Notes under the pieces: model-generated
The model's database searches: none
What the model was told of the DNA's origin: nothing
Seen by the model: only the letters and a program-made list of their open reading frames with translations
Shown: piece after piece, positions 1-9,866 of the stretch
Numbering within the stretch: position 1 is the stretch's first letter
Layout of the letters: the number at the start of each line of letters is the position of its first letter
Position numbers and translations under genes: made by a program
Assembly (NCBI GenBank): GCA_032209605.1
Contig: JASFXZ010000015.1
Location: 806,001 to 870,000 of the forward strand
Source of the DNA: Mactromeris polynyma
Lineage: Eukaryota; Mollusca; Bivalvia; Venerida; Mactridae
Direction: 5' to 3'
Length of the DNA stretch: 64,000 nucleotides

Positions 1-1091
1 GTCTCGAACACTGTATCTACACTTTTATACCCTATAGCAATTTCAAATGAAATCAACTGCAGTCACTCAGGTGTTTATCAAACCCAATGTAATATAAGTG
101 ATCATTTTAGAACTTATGCCGCATATTCAGTACCCTATAAACGCATGGTTTGGAATTATGAAAGAGTTGATTTCTTACAAATTGAACGAACTTATACGTA
201 ATACTGATTGCTCTGTCTTACACTACGATTCTATAAATATGGCAAATACAAAGTTTACTTCAATTTTTCTTGAACTTGCTAAACAATGCATACCAACATC
301 GATTGTAACGATTTGAGGAACTAAGCGTGAATCGGGCGGCCGTGGTCCAGTGGTTAGTGCGCTGGACTTGTAACCCGGCGATCTGGGTTCGATTCCCGGT
401 CGCGGCAGGTCAAACACTTCCATGAAAATATGACAAAAATGTCGATTTTCCTCCACATGTGGAGAAGTTGCCGGCTCCTTGTGGAAGGGTAAGTTAGTAC
501 TGGTAAGAATTCAGTCCAGGAAAAACTGGTTAGGTGAACCGGTCGCCGTATATAACTGAAATATCGTTGAGAAGCGGCGTTAAACCCGATGAAACAAACA
601 AACAAACAAAGCGTAAATCGGATTGGAACACTTACAAAACACTTCGAAATAATGTAAATAACTTAAAGAAACACGTAAACGAAACTTTTTTTAACAGAAT
701 CCAGCATTTGTAATCTTAATACTAATAATCCGAGACAGTATTAGAAAATGGTTAAATTATTAATAAAAAATAAGCATGGCAAGTGTGGAAATATACCCCC
801 CCCCCCCCTTAAAAAGTAATGCAAACAATGAAACAAAATATGTTTTTTTTTCAAATCTAGAAATTGCAAATTGTTTAAATGACTATTTTGTCTCTATATC
901 AAATATTGATGAATCGAAAACAACCATTCCTCCTAATACAAGGAAAACTAATAGTTCAGTAGACAATATATTATATTGTAACGGAAAGTGAAATAGCTCA
1001 TATTCTACAAAGTCTTAACACGAAGAAAGCTAACGGCCCGGATGAAATTAGTTATAAAATGCTAAAAGAAACGGCCAAATTTATTTTATAA
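1..1091 (+). pseudogene. Non-LTR retrotransposon ORF2 remnant (endonuclease end, linker, start of RT)
   Basis: Frame 1 is open from the window edge and reads the C-terminal part of an apurinic-type endonuclease, with the catalytic SDH motif at 97-105. It continues through MVWNYERVDF and then shifts to frame 2 near 185 (NELIRNTDCSV ... AKQCIPTSIVTI). A SINE interrupts the element at 336-608. The linker resumes at 612 (RKSDWNTYKTLRNNV) and runs into the reverse-transcriptase N-terminus: LNDYFVSISNI around 875-915, then KKANGPDEISYKMLKETAK at 1023-1079, the conserved block that opens RT in Jockey/CR1/L2-type LINEs. The RT palm with FADD is absent, so only a middle fragment survives. Stops, a frameshift and a poly-C run at 787-799 show it is dead. 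The family assignment rests on motif recognition; the exact clade is not determined. Confidence 0.8.
336..608 (+). mobile_element. tRNA-derived SINE (family A) inserted in the LINE
   Basis: The head is tRNA-like, with an A-box-like GTGGTCCAGTGGTTAG and a B box GGGTTCGATTCCC near 385-397. A conserved-looking body follows, ending GCGGCGTTAAACCC and a (AAAC)n tail at 592-608. It is bounded by an imperfect 13-bp target-site duplication, AAGCGTGAATCGG at 323-335 and AAGCGTAAATCGG at 609-621. The tail style is typical of molluscan SINEs; I cannot name the family. It lies in the same orientation as the host LINE remnant, and removing it lets the LINE linker read on. Confidence 0.88.
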
Positions 1092-1611
1092 CATTTATTC
1101 TGTTTGTATAACTACAGACATTGTAACCACATAAAGAGCAAATAAAATAGTATTAAACTATAAGAATTTCTGTTGGTTAAGACGAATTTTTGTCTTGAAG
1201 TTTTTCATTATTTCGAAGTTGTTTCGAAGTAAGTCCCGCTTGACTTTTTTTTTTGACAAGTTCGCACTTTAAATCTTGTTTAACACGAAGTCGGATCGTA
1301 TCCTGCTGGCGATGAATGTTTTCACACATCACTGAGATGATTTACCTGTAATTCAATTATCGATTATTTACACAATGAAAGGATTTGTACATGTTTGCAA
1401 AATGTTTGGCTATTAATGCAAACATGTCAAATTGTTCAAAACTGCGATCAAACCAGTTAGAATTATTAGTTCTGGACGTTACGGAGTATAGTACCGAACT
1501 TAATTCTTTGCGCGGTTAACGTACAAAGAGTACGTGTTTGGTTTTAACCATGCATGTCACGTGATGGGTAATTGTATCACGTGGCATATATGTCGATATA
1601 TAGAGATGTTT
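1092..1611. other. AT-rich stretch between retroelement fragments
   Basis: I recognise no gene or repeat here apart from the paired E-boxes annotated separately. It may be degraded LINE sequence linking the RT fragment to the RNase H fragment, but no motif supports that. Confidence 0.4.
1556..1585. promoter_or_regulatory. Paired CACGTG E-boxes
   Basis: Two perfect CACGTG palindromes lie at 1558-1563 and 1578-1583, 20 bp apart, each preceded by a T (TCACGTG), as in bHLH-ZIP (MITF/USF type) sites. No promoter or gene is visible next to them, so function is speculative; chance is possible. Confidence 0.2.
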
Positions 1612-1811
1612 CGCGGGAAAATACCAGGAGTTAAAAACGCATTACAATGGATACAACAAAACAAATATGACCAAGTGGCAATATTTAGTGATAGCCTAAG
1701 CTCTCTAATTTCCATTAAAAATGGAATATCAAAAACAAGATCTGAAGTGATGGATGAAATTTTAGGCATACTTCATCAAATCAAAAACCAAAAACAAACA
1801 TCGAAATCAGT
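1612..1811 (+). pseudogene. LINE-type RNase H domain fragment
   Basis: The frame reads NALQWIQQNKYDQVAIFSDS, then LSSLISIKNGISKTRSEVMD and EILGILHQIKNQ. This matches the middle of the RNase H domain carried by I/Jockey-like LINEs: an A(E)L..AL.WI helix, the IFSDS strand with a catalytic Asp, the SL.SI.NG helix and the following EI helix. The upstream first Asp and Glu and the downstream WVPAH.G..GNE..D part are missing. The fragment is cut by a SINE at about 1812. It could belong to the same LINE as the 1-1091 fragment, since order and strand agree, but the region between is not recognisable. Confidence 0.7.
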
Positions 1812-2040
1812 AAATGCCATCGCAGGCGCAGTGGTCGAGGGGTAGAGAGCCTGACTCCTGATCCGAAGGTCGTGAGTTCGAGCCCTGTGATGAGCGGACT
1901 TTGATCACGAACTTCACAATCCCTAAAGTTGGTGCGAGTACTGGTTGGTAGCCAGGAAGCAGTCATCGTGAGTGATTAGTATAAGTTGTAAGAACTTGTT
2001 TCACAATCGATGTAAAATAAATAAGTTTGAACTGAACTGA
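1812..2040 (+). mobile_element. tRNA-derived SINE (family B)
   Basis: The tRNA-like head has an A-box GTGGTCGAGGGGTAGAG and a B box GAGTTCGAGCCC near 1875-1886, followed by an unrelated body and a terminal run of short GAACT repeats (TTTGAACTGAACTGAAC). It differs from family A throughout. CAGTAA occurs on both sides and could be part of a short target duplication, but this is weak. The exact 5' end is uncertain by about 10 bp. Confidence 0.75.
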
Positions 2041-2044
2041 ACAG

Positions 2045-3480
2045 TAAGGTTCTTGGCTTGAATAGTAGCTCAGCTTATATCGACACTCGGTGTTCTTGGT
2101 CTGAAGATCTCGTATTTACATAAATGTATTGATTCTCGTAGTACATGAAGTTCGAAAGTACATGTTTCAGAAAAGACATTTTAAGAATTACGCTTTTTGG
2201 CGTAAAATATTTGTATTTACAATAATAAATGTAAATAATTGAAAGACTGCGAAAATGTGGATGTGACAATTTGCCCAGATGCGAGTGCTGTGGGTTACGC
2301 GGTATATGTTGAGAGTCTAATTGTTCAAAATCAAAACCCTAACATCAAGGTTATCCTTCACGCTACGGTATCATATTATTAAGCATTAGACAAACGTTGG
2401 GTTTTACCGTCTCCAGAAGACGAGTTTTCTACCACTTACAATTTTGTTGAATCGGTCTTGAACGGCACCGGAAGTGGGTGACTATCAGTCAATCATAAAA
2501 ACTCAGGAAGTGGGACATGTCGAGTCAGTCTGAAAACCCCGCAAGTGGGCGATGTGATGTCAATATAGTCACCTCCGGAAGTAGGTGATGTTTTATCAGT
2601 CTCAACGCCTATGGAAGTGGGCGATGTTATGTCAATATTAGCACCTCCGGAAGTAGGTGATGTTTTATCAGTCTCAACGCCCCCGGAAGCGGGCTTCCGT
2701 ATGTCGACATCAACAAAAGTAGTTGAAGGCAAATATGAAAGGCCAATGCTAACAAGAGTATGGTCACCGAAAGCAAACCGTCTAAGCTATACAACTAAGG
2801 TAAGAGAACATTCAAGTTGGAATCTGCCTCAAGAAATGAGTTACAAAATGATGTTCCCGGAAGCGGACACTGATAATGCTCAAGTAGCATTAACGGACAT
2901 GTCGGACATCATAGGCACATGGAAAGTAGGTGAAACAAGTAAGAGCTCGACTTGGCGTGAACTAGAAGCCGTATATAGGATATTGTTAACTTGTTAAAAG
3001 GTAATTTTGACATAAAACAGTGATGGTATATACCGATAGTGGAAATATAACTTACATTGCAAAATCTGGTAGCAATATTGACGAATTGCATGCAATAAGT
3101 TTAAAAATACATGCATTTTGTGAGAAACATAGTATTGAGTTAATTGTTAGTTGTATTCCCCGGGAATGGAACCAAACGGCAGCACATTTAAGTAAATGAA
3201 TAGATTCTGACGATTGCTCCGTCAGTGGAACGGGTTTTCAACACTAAAGCAAAATGTGGGGTCCGCATAGCATACCGATTTGCAAGTCATTATAATGCTC
3301 AATGCCAAAGATTTAACTCAAAATGGTAGGCCGTTAATAAATGCAACGGCAAAATGGTGAATATCAGCTCCATACTGGCCAATGTTAGTGCACGAAAACG
3401 GAAAGTTTAAATGACACGCTCTATTTACCTAGGTTCGGGATGGTAGAACCAGGCAAAGGCAATAATGGCCTGTTAATACC
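2045..3480 (+). pseudogene. DIRS/Ngaro-like retrotransposon remnant: RT end and RNase H
   Basis: Starting near 2053 one frame reads LA-IVAQLISTLGVLG, resembling the RT-RNase H connection of DIRS elements. At 2245-2310 it reads TICPDASAVGYAVYVE, the RNase H first strand with the catalytic Asp. At about 2899-2994 it reads IIGTWKVGETSKSSTWRELE followed by AVYRILLTC, the hallmark SSTWRELEAV block. Downstream, with frameshifts, come VYTDSGNITYIAKSGSNID (about 3032-3080), IPREWNQTAAHLSK (about 3155-3197), SDDC, WGPHSIPICKS, FNSKW, YWPMLVHENGKF (about 3375-3410) and PGKGNNGLL (about 3450-3475). That order matches DIRS-type RNase H and the post-RNase H segment. Several stops and frameshifts make it non-functional. 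The YR part of the same element resumes at about 4920 after a GC-rich insertion. Confidence 0.8.
2470..2698 (+). repeat. 36-bp tandem repeat inside the RNase H remnant
   Basis: About six 36-bp units start at GGAAGTGGG or GGAAGTAGG. The last four alternate as two types, giving a 72-bp dimer. Since 36 is 12 codons, the units read through as PEVGDV-type repeats (for example PPEVGDVLSVST). They lie between the DASAVGY and SSTWRELEAV halves of RNase H, so the domain is split by an in-frame expansion. Confidence 0.75.
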
Positions 3481-3484
3481 TCTG

Positions 3485-4571
3485 TCACAAATCCAATCCG
3501 GCCGCCGTCCGATGATCGGCCGACGTATTTTTTCGCTCATCGGGCCGGCGGCCGGCCGATGATCGCACGGACATCGGGGTATTTTGGAGCGTCGGGCGGC
3601 GGCCGGACTAATTTTTAGTCTCACTTAAAATTTTACCCGACGTCGGGCCCGGGAAGGAATCGTGCTGAGATCGGATCAACATCGGATGATCATTGCACGG
3701 AGATCGCCCGGTGATCGCTCGACATCGGGGCCATTGTACATGCGCCGAGAAAAATCAAGGTGTGGTTAAGCGACATTTAAATCGGCCGGCGACCGTCCGA
3801 TCGCCGGACGGCCTCCGTCCGGCGTCCGTCAGGTGTCCGCCCGGAGACCGAAGGACTCCGACCAGTTCTTTGCAGATCACGTGGGTAGGTAGGTCCCGCC
3901 CTGCATCTTCAGCTTCTCATTTCCAGTCAAGATGCCGAGAAGGAAAGTCGTTTCACGGCCAGAGACTCTCCCTCAGCCTCGCTATTCTCTGCTGCCGGTA
4001 CATGAATCGATCACTGGTAAAATCCTGTCTGCGAATGAAAGACTGTGAAATTAATATATTATTTATATACCATTTTCCAGTCGGCGCGCAACAGTCACCT
4101 CGCGGAGTGCGGCCGGCGCCCGGCCGATGCCCACCAGATTGCAGTCCGGACATCGTACGATTCATTTAAATTTTCCGGCATCCTTGCGGCGCTCGGACGA
4201 TACCCGGGCGATAGCCGGCCGATGATCGGCCGGCAGCCGTCCGATTAATAACCCGATGCTCCACACAAAAGTTTTCCCGAACTGTCCGATTGCCGGCCGA
4301 TCATCGACAGATGCCCGGCTGCCAAGCTTCATTGCCACTCATCGGACGGCGACCGGCGCCCGGCCGATGCCCACCAGATTGCCGTCCGGACATCGTACGA
4401 TTCATTTAAATTTTCCGGCATCCTTGCGGCGCTCGGACGATACCCGGGCGATAGCCGGCCGATGATCGGCCGACCGCCGTCCGATGATCGGCCGGCCGCC
4501 GTCCGATTAATAACCCGATGCTCCACCCAAAAGTTTTCCCGAACTGTCCGATTGCCGGCCGATCATCGGCA
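3485..4571. repeat. GC-rich repeat inserted in the DIRS remnant
   Basis: This is an abrupt GC- and CpG-rich block in an AT-rich window, built from short motifs such as CCGTCCGATGATCGGCC and GGCCGGC in both orientations. A 240-bp-period duplication is visible: the segment around 4112-4306 recurs at about 4352-4567, the second copy carrying an extra ~21-bp motif. The short ORFs in it follow composition and are not credible genes. It sits between DIRS sequence ending PGKGNNGLL and the YR domain, so it is probably an insertion; no target duplication was identified. Confidence 0.65.
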
Positions 4572-4822
4572 GAGAAGTGATATGCAATGTCAATCATCTT
4601 TCAGATGTGATATGTAATGTTAATTATCTTTGAGAAGTGATATGCAATGTCAATCATCTTTCAGATGTGATATGTAATGTTAATTATCTTTGAGAAGTGA
4701 TATGCAATGTCAATCATCTTTCAGATGTGATATGTAATGTTAATTATCTTTGAGGAGTGATATGCAATGTTAATTATCTTTGAGGAGTGATATGCAATGT
4801 TAATTATCTTTGAGATGTGAAT
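4572..4822. repeat. 30/60-bp satellite
   Basis: Units of about 30 bp (GAGAAGTGATATGCAATGTC then AATCATCTTT; and CAGATGTGATATGTAATG with TTAATTATCTTT) alternate as a 60-bp dimer for three rounds. They then switch to a monomeric GAGGAGTGATATGCAATG type. The array abuts the GC-rich repeat, suggesting it is part of the same inserted element or its 3' tail. Confidence 0.85.
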
Positions 4823-5684
4823 TATGTTTCATTATAACATTATATATGTAAGCCTATATGCTCATGAGAATTAAATTTGTTTCTGCAGATTTTGACTTGA
4901 GAAATAAATAAATAGAAAATTGGAAGACGCGGGAGTCGCAGTAAACAATGACGATCACATAATTGATAGAATGGCATCTCAATGAATAGCTTCGAAAGCC
5001 GAATCTACTGTGTCAAAGTATTCTTCACAGGTTAAAGCTTTCAAAGAATTTTGTAATGTAAGAAGATTATCATGGCTACCTGCATTACCTCATGTTGCAA
5101 TGCATATATCAACACAGATCAACGCTAAGAAATCCCACAATGTGATATCAGCTTCATTCTATGCTATCAAGTGGTTACATGGTATAAATGATATGTGTGA
5201 TCCAACTGAAATGTGTTTAGTGAAACATAGGCTTGAATGTGCTAAAAGGTTGAATGCAAGACATGTTGTTAAGAAAGATGTAATTTCTACAGTACAGTTT
5301 GTAGAGTTGTGTAATATGTATATAGATTCAATAGATGTTCAAGTGTTGAGAGAAATATCTGTGATATTTCTATCTTATGCTGGATTGTTTAGATGAGCTT
5401 AGCAATTTAAAATGTAGTGACGTAAATTTTTATTCCGACCATATTTTAATTGTTGTAAGTCAAAGTAAAACAGACGTGTACAGGGAAGGAAACACGTTCA
5501 TGTTGCTAAAGGAGTCTCGTGTGCCTGTCCGGTAGCTATGCTTCAAAGATATATGAAACATGTAATGATTCTGATAATTATTTATTTATTTCAGTATGAA
5601 GATCTGGAAGAAAGTGTTTCTTATTACAAACTAATGAGAAATTAAGTTATACTCGGGCCAGAGAGTGTATCGTTAAAGATATGT
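4823..5684 (+). pseudogene. DIRS-type tyrosine recombinase remnant
   Basis: From about 4990 the frame reads SKAESTVSKYSSQVKAFKEF, then SWLPALPHVAMHISTQ, HNVISASFYAIKWLHGI and VISTVQFVELCNMYID. This is the helical core-binding domain of a DIRS/Ngaro YR. The catalytic domain starts with LREISVIFLSYAGLFR (to 5392), where the final Arg is the box-I catalytic residue. Immediately after it a frameshift interrupts what should be R(F)DELSNL. The shifted frame continues DELSNLKCSDVNFYSDH, then SKTDVYREGN, CPVAMLQRYMKH, SDNYLFIS, RSGRKCFLL and KLSYTRARECIVKDM. The element is cut off at about 5684 before the H-x-x-R and Tyr region, where a SINE-type repeat begins. It is non-functional. The segment 4823-4919 is AT-rich with no recognised content. 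Confidence 0.82.
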
Positions 5685-5843
5685 TAACCTAAATCAACTT
5701 TATATAAGTTAAATTTACACGAAAATGACGTTAGGTCGCTGTGGTGTAGTGGTTAGCATAATGGACCGGCACTCTGTAGACCTGGGTTCGAATCCCGGTA
5801 GCGCCATTGACCGATTTTTCTTGTCCTCACAACATGACTTTAT
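5683..5843 (+). mobile_element. tRNA-derived SINE (family C), copy 1
   Basis: A tRNA-like segment lies at 5734-5805, with A-box-like GTGGTGTAGTGGTTAGCAT and B box GGGTTCGAATCCC. The 3' tail GATTTTTCTTGTCCTCACAA with ACATGACTTTAT follows. The same head and tail occur inverted at 41983-42100, and the head alone recurs at 62614-62676. The 5' acceptor strand GGTCGCT does not pair cleanly with 3' AGCGCC (one extra T), so this is not read as a functional tRNA gene. About 50 bp upstream (from GTTAACCT at 5683) is shared with the 62.6-kb copy but not with the 42-kb copy. Confidence 0.75.
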
Positions 5844-5865
5844 TTCTAATTCTAAGACAAAAAAT

Positions 5866-6330
5866 GAATGCCAATCGAATTAAACGCATACATGCTATTT
5901 CATTTATTGCTACATCCAGATAAGTAAACACATGGTTCCATCCAGTGCCTTACGAAGAATGTTTAAATTGAATACCTCATGCGAATAGGCCTGTCGTCAA
6001 GATTACAAGTAATAGAGATTGCTGTATTATTGGTGTTTAGGAACTCAATGAATCTATAGGAAAAAACCGTTGAAGCGAGAGTAATCGAATAATGAGAATG
6101 TGTTGATATATTTCATTTTGTTGCGCCTGTCTGGAGTGCATTTCTACTTAATTTGCTGCCTTCTTGTTTTCTGTTCAACATCCCAGACGATTCATAAATT
6201 GATTGTTTCCAACAAGGGAAATATAACATACATTCAAAACACACAAAATAACCATATAGCGTATTACAACCTTGGAACTGTCAGTAAACATTCTGGGGGT
6301 TTAAATCGAGTTAACAGCTAGCTAATAGAG
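5866..6330 (+). repeat. Tail fragment of the ~6-kb low-copy unit
   Basis: This segment matches 10428-10790 and about 30065-30440: shared blocks include CCAATCGAATTAA, CTATTTCATTTATTGCTACA, AATAGGCCTGTCGTCAAGAT and CTTGTTTTCTGTTC. Relative to those copies it lacks the GTCAAATCAACCGACCAATT block near 6034, apparently deleted between short direct repeats. It precedes unit 0, so it is read as the truncated end of an earlier unit. A related fragment of its 3' end is at 55195-55300. Confidence 0.75.
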
Positions 6331-6505
6331 AAATTGGCGGGTATATCCACATAAAGCCTATGTACCGTCTTCCTGTTACAATGTCTTCGAAAAATAAATT
6401 AATATGAACAAAAGATATATCGAGAGTATACCATTTGTTTGGAGTAGGCGATGTGCATTGTAGACATTATTTGACTTATGGGCAATTAGCGACATTCCAT
6501 TCACG

Positions 6506-6640
6506 GTTACGCGAGCGTTTGGACATTGTTTTCCGTAATTTCTTTATGAATAATAACCAAATACGACCAGGTTGTTCGAGGCGCATTGTACACCAAATTG
6601 AAAAAAAACTAATATTTCTATTTAAGTTAGATATGTACAA
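6506..6640 (+). pseudogene. Unit 0 copy of the exon-like segment (LDIV-RRIVH)
   Basis: The frame reads LRERLDIVFRNFFMNNNQIR, then PGCSRRIVHQIEK. It is homologous to the better-bounded segments at 19335-19452 and 26790-26906. In this copy the upstream acceptor AG is changed to CG (TTCCATTCACGG) and the downstream AG/GTGAGT donor is lost, so if it was ever an exon it is dead here. It lies in a longer ORF (6435-6689, 84 codons). No family is recognised. Confidence 0.3.
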
Positions 6641-7886
6641 TGAACAGGGTTATAGTTCTAAAAAAAGTTATGACATTTTTTCTATGTAAACTTCCTTCCT
6701 GAAAAACGTTAGCCGTACAAAAATGATCAGTAAATGGAACATTAACATTTCACTTCTCATTTTGTAATATTTCTTGTTAAGAAAGTATCTTTGTACTAAT
6801 CAGATATGTAGAATACAGTAATGAAAGAATCAGCTACAAGAAATTCAAGGAAAATGTTTGTGTTTTACATTTATTCATATAGCATTTAAAAAATTGGCAA
6901 ATTTTCTTTCAAAATTAAAATATTGTTAAACTAGCAGATTACCTAAACTAAATTGATGTATCTATGGGGCATCACATTGTCTGTAATACAAATCATTTAC
7001 ATTATCTAACAGAATATATCAAACTTTCAGAGACTTTTACCGCCCGGTTACAGCTCTATTTCATTTTAAACAGAATGACTTGCACATTTCTCTGAGAAAA
7101 AGATCACTTCTAAGTGTTTTTGTTTGCTTTTTCACAAAAGTATTCTTTTTTTCTAGAACATTTAACTGAGCGTTGTTGTAAAACATAATGATATTGACTG
7201 TGCAACAAATAATGGTAATGGTATTAAAAACTTAATTATTTATTTTCAATATATTGTCACTGAATTTACCTTACTTTATGAAAAAAAATAGGATTTTTTT
7301 ATTCAAATAATTTATAAATGATAATATTATGATATTAAATGTTGTAACAAGTTTTATATTTTGCTTACAATAGAAATGACGTAATTCAATTAAGGGCGAA
7401 ATACCTTAAACTAGCGATTGTGTTTGTCTATAAAGGCTTTAATTGCGTTTTAAAGCAATAACAAAGTGAATTGTCACTCATTATAGAGTCCCCTCCTACG
7501 GGAAAATCCGAACAATATGTGCATGTTTTCAAAGCTATTCTAAGTGCATTAAGTTATGTAAGTAAATCGATTGGGTTAATGAACTGGACTAAATTTGGTT
7601 AAATGGACTAGGTGAAACCGAAGCGCTGTCAAGAGAAATAATATATCTCCGAGATGCTGTCGTTTATGTTCCGGTTTCAAAATATAAAACAAATTTATTA
7701 ATATTCAACCTAAGTGTCTTCCATTTCGTGAACATCTTTCCAAATGCATTATTGTAATTCCTGTTAAAAACACCAACCAGCTGGTACACAGTCATTCATG
7801 ATATTTTAAAACGTTCGTGTGGTCGATATAATTGGTTTAGTTTCGGACGATTCTCTATGATGAGGAAACACTGTATATAACATCAG

Positions 7887-8026
7887 CCCTGCGTTCAGTT
7901 ACGGCTATCATTCCTATCGTTTCGTAACGTTTTGCAATTTGGTTCCCGTGTGCAGCCAATGTGCTATGGTGGGCAAGGGATAACATACAAAACGTTCGCC
8001 ACTGATAGCCGTAACTGAACGCAGGG
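7887..8026. mobile_element. 140-bp MITE with 23+ bp inverted termini
   Basis: The terminal inverted repeats CCCTGCGTTCAGTTACGGCT (7887 onward) and its complement ending at 8026 match for at least 23 bp. CAG flanks both ends (7884-7886 and 8027-8029), consistent with a 3-bp target duplication. It is non-coding and the superfamily is not assigned. Confidence 0.8.
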
Positions 8027-8280
8027 CAGTGTTGGAATGTATAATATGGGATATTTGCTGTGTGTCAAATTTAAATCAAAGTAAAACAATGCCGAACAAG
8101 GAAGGTCACATTCACAAAGGAACATGTACTTGAATAATAAAATACCATGTAAAGGAATAAACATTACATTACTTGAATGATCGTACGCCAATAATAATAT
8201 TTTTAGAACAAGCAGGTAGTTGTTTATCATCCGCCTCCTGATGCACACATATATCCTATAAATTGTCTGAATCATTTCCT

Positions 8281-9455
8281 GAAAGACAGCTCACAGTGGT
8301 AGCCGGGTAGGTTTTTTGACTTGCGACATTTGGTATATTGTATGGAATAAATTGTCGACTGTATTAAACAAATCAAGTTATATACAGCGTTAGTAAAAGA
8401 CATTGCCGGAAATTTATCAGGTTCATTTAGAGTGCAACCCCAGAATCCATCCTATTTATAAGACGATGTCTGATTCCTTTATATTTTTAACGTCTGTTCA
8501 AATCAGTACATGTTGTCCTTTTGTCCTGTAGGAAGCAAATATTAAATTGTTCCATTTGAAGGACGCTGTCTGCATAGCAAGCCGAGATGGACTGTTTAAT
8601 GATATTGAATATATCACCTATCGTAACACAGTATGCAGACGACAGTTATGAGACAAACAGAAATAGAACAGACATCCATTCATAATCAGTGTGATGTTCT
8701 CTATAGTGCGAATGTTTGTATGTTGCGTTCCCTGTAGCATTTTATTCTCTCTCTTTTAAAAGTAATAGGACATTTCAAGGATATATCCCATAAGAATACA
8801 GTTAAGTTATCCACTGTGTTTGAGGTGATGTTACCAATGTAAGTACATGTACATAGGTATGTAACTTGCGGATTGAATATTGAGTTATTTCGGTAGTCAA
8901 CCCAAGACAACTGACGTGTACACTCTGACACGGTCGTTATACAGCGGACAATGAATGACTTAACCGCAAAAAAGGCCGGATGTAAACATTCAACTACACA
9001 CACGTTTGGGCAAAAATTTCGATTATTTTATAGACAATCATAATTATTTTATTTGATAAAATAAGCAGTTTTAGTAATTGTCGTTACACGTAAGATTAAT
9101 AACACATGTATTTCACTATGAATTGTTTCTGATAAGTAAATACAGTTACATAGCTATTGTATTTAGGATCTAAGTTGATCATTAATTAACGACTTACTTA
9201 AATTCACAATTTTATCTTAACATATTGTAAAACGAAACGTGATAGTTTGCTTAAGAGTCACTTGGTATTTGTCTAGACTAAGTGTTCTCTTTAAAGCCAT
9301 TGTTAGACTTATGTGAGCTTTGATTATACTGTCTTGGTTTTTGCAAGTATTGAAAAGTACTCGAAGGAAATAGGGTCAAACTCGTTCGCACCAAACATAA
9401 CTTCCTGCATGTGCAAGTATGCTTAAGGTTGCAATAAACATTTCTAGAAAAGGCA
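8281..9455. other. Unit 0 spacer without recognised gene
   Basis: Units I and II carry two ORFs in the corresponding interval; I find no match to them here. The only item of note is a 39-codon open stretch at 8532-8651 directly after a good-looking acceptor (CCTTTTGTCCTGTAG), reported as a finding. The rest is AT-rich and featureless. Confidence 0.5.
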
Positions 9456-9866
9456 AAGCTGACATTTCCCAATTAAAGGTTATAAAACTTGATAAATGCT
9501 ACCTGGGCTACTTGCCAGTGCTAGCACCTAATACAGGTGTCGAACGTTCATTTGGGATTCGCTTTTGAAAGTTTTGGAACTCGCAACTAAATCAGGTGAT
9601 GTTACCCCTAAACCATTAATGTATACACGATACGTCTGAAACGTACCACGATATATTATTGCATAAATGTAAACTATCTACGGTGATATTTTTCTGATTT
9701 CAACATTTTCATTCAACTCGAAATTCTTCAACTGTGTTGAAAAAATAAACAAATAAGCTAAAACAAAACAATTATTCTCATTTCGGTCTTTGACGAAAAC
9801 GAGGTTTATAGACGGTAACTTTGTAGTAGTCAGATAATATATGCAATGTCAACTCGAGCTAGGAAT

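Noticed and set aside
223..605. Minus-strand ORFs across the SINE
   Set aside because: They are antisense readings of the SINE body and tRNA head.
3421..4597. Arg/Pro/Gly-rich ORFs in the GC-rich block
   Set aside because: Overlapping open frames on both strands reflect GC-rich palindromic repeats; no domain.
5734..5805. Functional tRNA gene (also 42026-42100 minus)
   Set aside because: Acceptor strands do not pair properly, the anticodon stem is unconvincing, and the copies share a SINE tail.
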